Below the pieces are notes generated by a model. That model searched no databases. It was given only the letters and a program-made list of their open reading frames with translations, and was not told where the DNA came from. The position numbers and the translations under genes are program-made. Below, in pieces: positions 1 through 8,300 of a DNA stretch of 64,000 nucleotides (position 1 is its first letter; each line of letters begins with the position of its first letter). Source of the stretch: Cerina sp048266425. GTDB taxonomy: Bacteria; Bacteroidota; Bacteroidia; Flavobacteriales; Flavobacteriaceae. Location: contig JBLWZN010000011.1 of the NCBI GenBank assembly GCA_048266425.1, positions 26,059 to 90,058 of the forward strand, given 5' to 3'.

Positions 1-36
1 TGACTAAAATAGGCCTTTCAAAACATTTTTGGATGT

Positions 37-65
37 TTGTAAATTGAATTTATACCTTACTTTTG
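37..65 (+). promoter_or_regulatory. Candidate Bacteroidota promoter upstream of murQ
   Basis: TTG at 37-39, an 18-bp spacer and TACTTTTG at 58-65 match the Bacteroidota primary-sigma pattern TTG-N19-TAnnTTTG. Transcription would start near 72 and leave a leader of about 135 nt before murQ. This is a pattern match only. Confidence 0.45.
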
Positions 66-78
66 TTCAAATTTGAAC
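65..78. promoter_or_regulatory. Perfect 14-bp palindrome, candidate operator
   Basis: GTTCAAATTTGAAC is its own reverse complement. It begins at the last base of the candidate -7 box and covers the predicted start point, the usual place for a dimeric repressor site. No regulator gene lies next to it in the window, so the binding protein is unknown. Confidence 0.4.
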
Positions 79-206
79 TACCTAAAGCCCAGAATTGCTA
101 TAAGGCCTGCATTATAAGCGTTTTAAATGCAATAGTAAGGGATGAAAGTTCGGATGACGATTAATCGTGTTCATTCAAAATAGAAATTTACATTATTCAA
201 CCACCT

Positions 207-1019
207 ATGTCCGACTATAAAAAAATTACAGAGTCCCCCTCCAATTATAACGACCTTGAGAAGATGGACACCAAGTCCATTCTGGTAAACATGAACCAGG
301 AGGATAAAAAGGTAGCGGATGCGGTTGCCTTGTGCATCCCCCAGATAACCAAATTGGTAGATGCCTTAGTGGAACGTTTTGAAAGAGGAGGTCGGCTTTT
401 CTATATTGGGGCGGGTACAAGTGGCCGATTGGGTATTTTGGATGCTTCCGAAATCCCACCAACATACGGGCTGCCGCATGACCGTGTCATTGGCCTCATT
501 GCGGGTGGGGATGTCGCCATCCGGAAGTCGGTCGAAGCCGCCGAGGACGATCCCCAGCAAGCGTGGAAGGACTTGGGGGTACATGAAATATCCAAGGAAG
601 ATACCATTGTGGGAATAGCCGCCTCTGGAACTACTCCCTACGTTATTGGCGGCGTAAAAGCCGCTAGGGAAAAAGGGTTGCTTACGGCCTGTATTACCAA
701 CAATCCCAACTCGCCTTTGACCAATGCCGTGGAAATACCGATTGCCGTTAACGTAGGGCCCGAATTCGTCACGGGAAGTACCCGGATGAAAAGCGGTACC
801 TCCCAAAAGCTGGTCTTGAACATGATTTCAACGGCCCTAATGATTCGAATCGGGAGGGTAAAGGGGAACAAAATGGTAAATATGCAACTCAGCAATACCA
901 AATTGGTAGATCGTGGTGTCCGTTATGTGATGGAGGGACTAAATATCGATTACGCCAAGGCCTCTGACCTGTTAAAAAAACATGGGTCGGTGAAAAAGGC
1001 ATTGGAGGCAGAAGGATAG
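207..1019 (+). CDS. murQ: N-acetylmuramic acid 6-phosphate etherase MurQ
   Basis: Cytoplasmic SIS-domain lyase that cleaves the D-lactyl ether of MurNAc-6-phosphate to give GlcNAc-6-phosphate and D-lactate in peptidoglycan recycling. The sugar-phosphate loop YIGAGTSGRLG (66-76) is followed by DASEIPPT with Glu82, and AAED with Glu113; these match the two acidic residues important in the E. coli enzyme. A second SIS motif, IAASGTTPYVIG, and the late GSTRMKSGT motif are also present. At 270 residues it is slightly shorter than the roughly 300-residue proteobacterial enzyme. It starts with ATG after a long leader with a candidate promoter. GlcNAc-6-P made here could feed amino-sugar catabolism, including the NagB-like fusion at 32.6 kb, but the genes are not adjacent. 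Confidence 0.95.
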   Translation: MSDYKKITESPSNYNDLEKMDTKSILVNMNQEDKKVADAVALCIPQITKLVDALVERFERGGRLFYIGAGTSGRLGILDASEIPPTYGLPHDRVIGLIAGGDVAIRKSVEAAEDDPQQAWKDLGVHEISKEDTIVGIAASGTTPYVIGGVKAAREKGLLTACITNNPNSPLTNAVEIPIAVNVGPEFVTGSTRMKSGTSQKLVLNMISTALMIRIGRVKGNKMVNMQLSNTKLVDRGVRYVMEGLNIDYAKASDLLKKHGSVKKALEAEG

Positions 1020-1080
1020 TTTCTTGGCTTTTCGTCATACGCCTTGCTCAAAAAGGGATTTTGCACCGACCAGCTCTAAT

Positions 1081-1136
1081 TTCGCACTTCGTATTTCGCA
1101 CTTCGTATTTCGTACTTTGTACTTCGTATTCCGTAC
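1081..1136 (-). repeat. Array of eight degenerate heptads
   Basis: Eight contiguous 7-bp units on the plus strand, alternating TTCGCAC and TTCGTAT and ending TTCGTAC, TTTGTAC, TTCGTAT, TCCGTAC. Read on the minus strand the unit is GTACGAA or ATACGAA, and the array begins 2 bp after the stop codon of the PQQ-type dehydrogenase. There is no matching inverted arm on the murQ side. It belongs with the other heptad arrays of the window. Confidence 0.85.
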
Positions 1137-1138
1137 CT

Positions 1139-2260
1139 TCAATCTTCCGGCACCAATTTATATATTCCCTTCCCTTCTACGGCTACGTAGAGATAGCCAT
1201 CGGGGGCTTGTCGTACATCGCGTACCCTGCCTATATCCTGCAGTAGTTTTTCGCGATAGACTACCTTGTTGTCCTTGAGCTCCAGACGTTCCAAATACTG
1301 AAATTTTAAGGAGCCTACGAGCAGGTTGCCTTTCCATTGTGGGTATTTGTCCGAGGTGACATAGGCCATTCCGCTTGGAGCGATCGAAGGCACCCAGTAG
1401 TACAGGGGCTGTTCCATACCCGGCATCTCGGTCTTATCCGTTATGGGGGTGCCGCTGTAATTTATGCCATATGTAATTACGGGCCAGCCATAATTTTTTC
1501 CCTTTTGGATGATATTGATTTCATCCCCACCCTGCGGACCGTGTTCGTGTTCCCAAATTTCGCCGGTCTGTGGATTTTTTATCAATCCTTGGGGGTTTCT
1601 ATGGCCATAGCTGTAAATAGCGGCCTTGGCACCGGATTCGTTTACAAAGGGGTTATCGGACGGGATGGTGCCATCGGCATTTAACCGGTAAATTTTACCG
1701 TTGTCCCTTTTGATATCCTGTGGATTGACGTCCCTCTCTCCTCTTTCCCCGGCAGAAAAATAGAGGTAGCCCGCGTTATCAAAAGCGATACGAGATCCAA
1801 AGTGGTTGCCACCGTCCGTATTGGGCGTTGCCTTATACAGCAATTCATTGTCCACCAATGAATTATTCTTAAGTTTTGCACGCATTATGGCGGTGTTGCC
1901 ACCTTTGTCGTCGCCCGCTGGCGAAGCATAGGAAATGTATATCCATCCATTATTTGCATAATCTGGATCGAGGACAATATCCATCAGTCCACCCTGTCCA
2001 TGATTATAGATTTCAGGTACGTTGCCAACGTTCGATTTTTGGCCGTCCTTAAAATGGATGAGTTCACCTGATTTTCGGGTGATAAGCATACTGCCATCAG
2101 GTAGGAAGGCCATACCCCAAGGATTATTGATATCACCTACCACCAACTCAGGGGAGACCAGTATTTCCGTAGGCTCATTTATTTCCTTATCCTCCTTTTG
2201 GGAACAAGAATATTGTGCCATTATCAAAATAAAAACTAGAAGTGCAATACTATTTTTCAT
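1139..2260 (-). CDS. PQQ-dependent aldose/sorbosone-type dehydrogenase, lipoprotein
   Basis: Predicted periplasmic six-bladed beta-propeller sugar dehydrogenase of the glucose/sorbosone dehydrogenase (GSDH) family, oxidising aldoses with PQQ. An N-terminal hydrophobic stretch ends in a lipobox-like QYSC with Cys19. The propeller covers about residues 35-370. Family signatures visible are NPWGMAFLPDGSMLITRKSGE, a HFGSRIAFD segment, YSYGHRNPQGL and WEHEHGPQGGDEINII, which hold the histidine and arginine residues expected at the PQQ and substrate site. The C-terminus, VRDVRQAPDGYLYVAVEG, is also typical. It is convergent with murQ and divergent from the adhesin gene (133-bp spacer). No PQQ synthesis genes are in the window, so cofactor supply is unknown. 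The exact sugar cannot be told. Confidence 0.88.
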   Translation of the reverse strand: MKNSIALLVFILIMAQYSCSQKEDKEINEPTEILVSPELVVGDINNPWGMAFLPDGSMLITRKSGELIHFKDGQKSNVGNVPEIYNHGQGGLMDIVLDPDYANNGWIYISYASPAGDDKGGNTAIMRAKLKNNSLVDNELLYKATPNTDGGNHFGSRIAFDNAGYLYFSAGERGERDVNPQDIKRDNGKIYRLNADGTIPSDNPFVNESGAKAAIYSYGHRNPQGLIKNPQTGEIWEHEHGPQGGDEINIIQKGKNYGWPVITYGINYSGTPITDKTEMPGMEQPLYYWVPSIAPSGMAYVTSDKYPQWKGNLLVGSLKFQYLERLELKDNKVVYREKLLQDIGRVRDVRQAPDGYLYVAVEGKGIYKLVPED

Positions 2261-2393
2261 AATCGAACGTTAAAAGAATAATAATATAGTCAATTTTGGC
2301 TAAAGATAAAAGGAAAATTATAGTATAAAAAATTACACCAAAGAATATCCTGATCCCAAATCTCGTGTATTCTTATAAAATTCGACTTAACCT

Positions 2394-5300
2394 ATGCTCC
2401 CTAAAAAAACAAGGCATCTTTTGTATGCCATACTGTTGTTGGTACTATCAATAGTAGGTACGTCTGCCGTCGCAAAAACCAAAGTCTTTGATCTGTTTAC
2501 CAATCTTCCGGTTCTCGGTGAGATTCTAACCTCGTTGCCAAATTCGGGCAATGCTAGCGAAATTGAATTAAAACCAGAAATTTCCGCTACCAAGGGGAAA
2601 TCAACGGATAATTTGGTCCAATCCCCTTCCACTGCAAGTGCTGTCATGTTCGCGACCATCATTGCCAATGCCGATGACGTGAAATCTTGTACCAATGATG
2701 GAAGTTCCGTGGCTCGTTTTAACCTATGCGGAAATTTTGACAATAGGATCGTTGTCCTTAACCAGGCTTATAGCAGCTATGAATGGCAACAATTATCGGG
2801 CTGTGCCTTTGATGTGAACAATGATTGTCCCGCTTATTCCTGTGGGCCCTCAAACTGGCAGACCGTGGGGACCGGACCCACCTACACCTTGGATGCTGCA
2901 GCTCTTTCGTCGGTCAATGGAGGCGAATTTCGGGTTCGGGTAAACGGAGGTGCGTATTACTACTTTAAGGCCAAGAAGAGCTCAATCACCCAAACTTACG
3001 TTAAAGAGGATTTTATCTGTGGGAATCCGGGCAGGATCCAGATTACGAACCTCTCCAGCTCCTATGAATACAGTATTGATTCCGGTAGTGGTTTCGGCCC
3101 ATGGCAGGGAGCCGTTTTTTCTGGCCTTAATGCCGGAACTTATGTCGTTAAGACCCGCCTGATAAATACCCCGAGCAGTTGCGAATATCAATATGAACCC
3201 ATAACCATCGAGACCAAGGATATCGACATCGATGTTACCTTTGTGGATGCCCAATGTAGTGGGGAAACGGGTAGTATAACCGTTAAGGTAAACAATGTTC
3301 CCGGCCCCTATAAATACACCTTGTTAAATTCAAGTGGCCAACCCCAAGAATTCACCTCCTTTATAGCCAGCAACACCAATACGTTTGCGGCCGTAGGATT
3401 TGGAACCTATAGCGTTAAGGTAGAGACCCAAAAATGTAAGGGTGATCTTGCCAACGGTATCGACCCGCCAACGGAAGCTTATGATATAAACGGAAATCCC
3501 ATTATAATAGGGAATGGACTTGTAGCCCTTCAGGCTTCGACAGAGGTTAACAATAGTTTTGGCTGTAATGTCACCAATGTGGATATCACCGTTAAGACCT
3601 CTGGGGGGGCACAACCGTATAGATTTATTGTTAACGGGGCGGGACCTTCTAGTCCATCCTATACGACTTCCACAACCTACAACGTTACTAGCCCGGGCAC
3701 TTACGATTTCTTGATTACCGATGCCAATGGTTGTACCATAACCGCATCGGCAGATGTCAAGGAACTTACCCCGCCTGTCGTTAGTGTTAGCGGGACGGAT
3801 GGGAACTGTACCAACGGTGGGGCCAAGCTCAATATCAACGTAATCAATGCCAAGGGATACAATTTGTCCTTTAGGGCAACTCCTAGCGATCCTTGGAGCA
3901 ACAACCCACAATTATCCGTGCCGGCAGGAACCTACAACGTTCAGGTGCGATATCAACAGGGTACGTTCGACTGTACGTATAATATTCCCGGATCGGTCAC
4001 CGTGAACACTACGGGGGTTATCGTCGGCAATGCGGTTAAATTGGCAGATAGAACCTGTTCCATTGGGGGAACCGTGGGCGGTAGTATCGAATTCCAAGGG
4101 CCATTTTCGGGAGGTTCGGGCAGTGGTTATCAATTCAGTATTTCTGGCAATTCCGGCTTTTCCAACCAGACCTTGTATACGGGGTTGGCCCCAGGGACAT
4201 ATACGCCTATGATACGGGATAGCGGGGGATGTCAGTTGGTGCTGACCGATATTACCATAGGGGATGTAAATCCACCATCGAATATCAATTTTGTTCAAAG
4301 TAACATGAGCTGCGTACTTGGTACGTCGGATGTAGAACTCACTCCAACGAGCGCCAATCCCATTGTAAAATATGAGGTCATTAGTCCAGTTAGTATCGAC
4401 AATGGAGGGAACGACACATTCACGGGCCTGAGTATCAATACGGCCTATCAGTTCAGGATTACGGATGATAAAGGCTGTACTTATACCAAAAGTTTTACCC
4501 CGGCCAATATTAGTTCCATCCAGGTCCGCGAAAAATCGGGTGGTGATTTAAAAGTGTGTTTGGGTGCAAACGATGGCTCAGGCACGTTTATCGTGGATGG
4601 TTTTGCCAACAACTATACCTATCACATTAATACGGGTTCTGAGAGTTCGCCCCAAAACAATAGGGAAGTAAATCTTACCGGCCTAGGGGCAGGAACCTAT
4701 ACCATTACGGTAACCGACGCCGATACGGGTTGTACCGATTCGGCTAGTTTTGTTGTCCAAGAACCGGCTACCGCCATTACTTTGGGCGGAACCGTAACCC
4801 CGATGAGCTGTGCCAATGGCAATCAAGGCAAGGTCGTTGCAAGCGCGAGTGGGGGTTGGGGAAGCTATAGATATACCTTGACCGAACCCAATGGAAACGT
4901 GAAAGGACCCAAGTCTGGTCAGACCTTTGGAAGCCTTTCCCAAGCCGGTAACTATACGTTGTCCGTTATGGACGTGGAAGGGTGTACGGAGACCTTCAAT
5001 TTCACCTTAACCCCTTTAAGTGCCCCAACCATTGCGTTGGACACTGGTGCTTCGGAATTTTGCTATGTTCCCGGTACTGGGGCTACCTTGGCGGTAACCG
5101 CTAGTGGTGGACTGCCAGGACCTGGTTATGAATATAGGATCAATGGGGGTTCTTGGGGGTCAATCTCTATTTTCAGCAATCTAAGTCCAGGCAATTACAA
5201 CATAGAGGTTAGGGATGCCAACAATTGTAAAGACAATTTAAATTTTGAAATAAAGCCCCAGGTGCGGGTAACGGTCAGTGTGGATGGTGAAATTCCGTGC

Positions 5301-8300
5301 GGCGGACTCCCCGGAAGTCTTCATGTAGACGTTAGTGGGGGTTACTCAACAGGCCCTGTATCCAAACAATATGAGGTCATTAGGGATGGATCACTTGTAG
5401 ATACCCAGCCTTTCTCCTTGAACAGTTTTAATTACAGCACCAATGTCCCAGGAGTATATATTATACGGGTAACGGACAATCAAGGCTGTCAGACCGATTC
5501 CAATCCCTTGGTTTTGAATCCACCTATGGCCATAGCGGCAAACGCTGAAGTAATTCCTGCAAGTTGCGGTCAGTCCGATAATGGGATCATTATCATAACT
5601 CCCGATGCCACCATTGGGGTGCCTCCCTATGAAATTAGTTTTGACGGGGGAGCCTTTGGAAACCAGACTACTTTTTCCGGTTTAAATGAGGGACAAACCT
5701 ATACGTACATTGTAAGGGACTCTAGGGGATGTGTAATCGGTGGCAGTGAAACCATCGGGCCAAACCCCAATCCAGCTCCAAATGCAACGGTTAGTGCGGT
5801 GGATGCCACTTGTAGTTCCAACGTAGTTTCCGGAGACATCAATATAACCAACGTAACGGGGGGAACACCGGACTTTACCTATATTGTACAAGACCAATTT
5901 GGTGTGGAGGTAACCCGTACCGGTCCTACGGCCAGTACTACGCACACTTTTACGGGACTTGCACCAGGCACCTATAACGTGGTAACGTTAGACCATGCCG
6001 GTTGTAGGGACGAGGATACCGTAACCATAGACCAAACTACGGTGACCGTTGTTCCCAATGCGGTTGCGCCAACTTGTAGTGCAACCGGATTTTCCAATAC
6101 CGTTACCATAGTAGGGGGTACAGGTCCCTTTGAAATCCGTTTGGTTGAATTTCCAGTCAACCCTTTTGTGCCGGTAAACGGGCCACCAAGAAGTCATACG
6201 TTTGCGGGGCTGCAGCTTGGGGTCTCCTATACCGTCGAAGTTCGAGATTTAGGTACAGGTTGTACATATGAGGATATTATCGATCCGGTGGACGGGCCAA
6301 CTCCTTTGGATGTGACCGCAATTTCAACGGTTGGATATTGTAATAATAGCCATGGACAGATCGAATATACGGTTTCCGGATTTACTGGAGCTTTTACCGT
6401 GGAAATTTTAAATTCGGATACCGGGGTTAGAAGTGTTATTGATTCCCAACCCGCTAGTGCTCCTGATCCCTATAGCAATACCTATGAAGCCCTACCTGGA
6501 AATTATCAGATCATTGTAACCGACGCCGATACCTGTACGGATGCTGCTGCCGTAACCGTAGATCAGAACCTGCCCTCCTTGGACATTTTGGTGCAACGGC
6601 CGGCAAACTGTAATTCGAACGGGGAGATTACCGTTCGCGGTTCAGGAGGGGACGGTGGTCCCTACACCTTTGCCTTTATGCCCCAAGGGTTCCCCCCTGG
6701 CCCGGGCGACTTTACCTCCGTGACTACATTCTTTGGACCGGGAGGGGATTATGATATTTATGTCAAGGATGGAACAAATTGTGCATCATTTAGTATCCCT
6801 ACGACCATAGTGATGGATCCTGCATTGCCCGCGCCAACATTAGATGTGGTCAATCAATGCGACGTCACGGCAACTTCTTTTCAGATTACGGCATCAATGC
6901 CAGAAACGGTAGATACGCCGAGATTTACCTTGGGCGGGGTTACCCAATTTGGGGTGCTGAATTCCACGATTACGGCCGCCCATCCAGATCCTACCTATGA
7001 TGTTACGTTTACCGTAAATTCAACCGGCTCCTATCCCGTGGACGTGGTAGATGCCAATGGCTGTACCAGTACCGGAATAGCGGATGTATACCGATTTCTG
7101 TCGGCTTCGGGCGACTTTACAACGCAACCGACCTGTAACGATCCCGATGGGGTAATTACCGTAGTCCCAGTTGGGGGTAGCGGGGATTTTACCTATGATC
7201 TAAGCGGAACCGATTATTCGGGGACTTCGATTACTGCATCGGTCGCTGCAGTTCAACCTGTAAATGGAATATTTATCAACATGGCACCCGGGGATTATCA
7301 AGTCCAAGTCACCGATAATGAGACCGGTTGCGACAAAATAGTGGTTATCCATTTGGAAGCTGCCACCCCTCCTGTCATCGCCTCTGTTGCAGATACGGAT
7401 ATAACTTGCCAAGGCGATAACGATGGCAGTATCAATGTTCAGGTGCAATCGGGAACCGATGTGGATGGACCAATGGTATATAATTTACTTAATTTTGATA
7501 CACGTGCTTTGATCACTTCCAACGATTCCGGTTCGTTTAACGGTTTGTCTGCGGGCCGCTATGATGTTGAGGTAGTTTCTGCTAGGGACTGCTCCGGTGT
7601 TTGGGGTCTTATTGAAATAATTGAACCTCCGCTATTTGCCATAACAGCAAGCGCACCGCCTTTTGATTGCGTACCAGGAGGGGCAAATAGATATAGTTCC
7701 ACAATAATTAAGGTCGTCGTAGATCCGTCAAACCCCGGAACTTCACCGGGTTACCAATACAGCATCACCGGCTTTGGGAACTATCAGACCAGCGATGAGT
7801 TTGAAATTGTCGATGATGGTACGGACCAGGATATCACCGTTTATGCTATCGACGGAAATGGCTGCCAGGCTACGTTTGTTGTGCCAACCATAACTCGACC
7901 AACCACGGTCGTTCCGACTTTGACCGTTCTTAGCGCGTTGGATTGTAAAGATCCAGAGCGAGTGCGGATCGACGTTACGGGGACTACGAATTTTACCGTT
8001 AACACCACATCGATTACCCCAGTGGCGCCGAAAAATAGTGGTGGCGCTAGCTTTGTGGAAATAGATTTACCAGATTCCGGGGACTACCTTTTCGAGGTTG
8101 TCGACAATACCGGTGGCTGTACCTATCCGCTTCCAAAACATCATGTTGACGAACCTGTAAAACCGACGGTTACTATAAGCGAGGCCAAGCCGGTAAGCTG
8201 TTTTGGGACCAATGATGGAGCGCTGAACATAACGGTCGCCGATTATATTGGCGTATACGATTACCAGGTATTTTCACTTGATCAGACCGGTACTGAGACT

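Noticed and set aside
3330..3911. 193-residue minus-strand frame and several others inside the adhesin gene
   Set aside because: The adhesin's own frame has clear repeats and domains across the region; the others are antisense by-products of its Gly/Thr/Val-rich codons.
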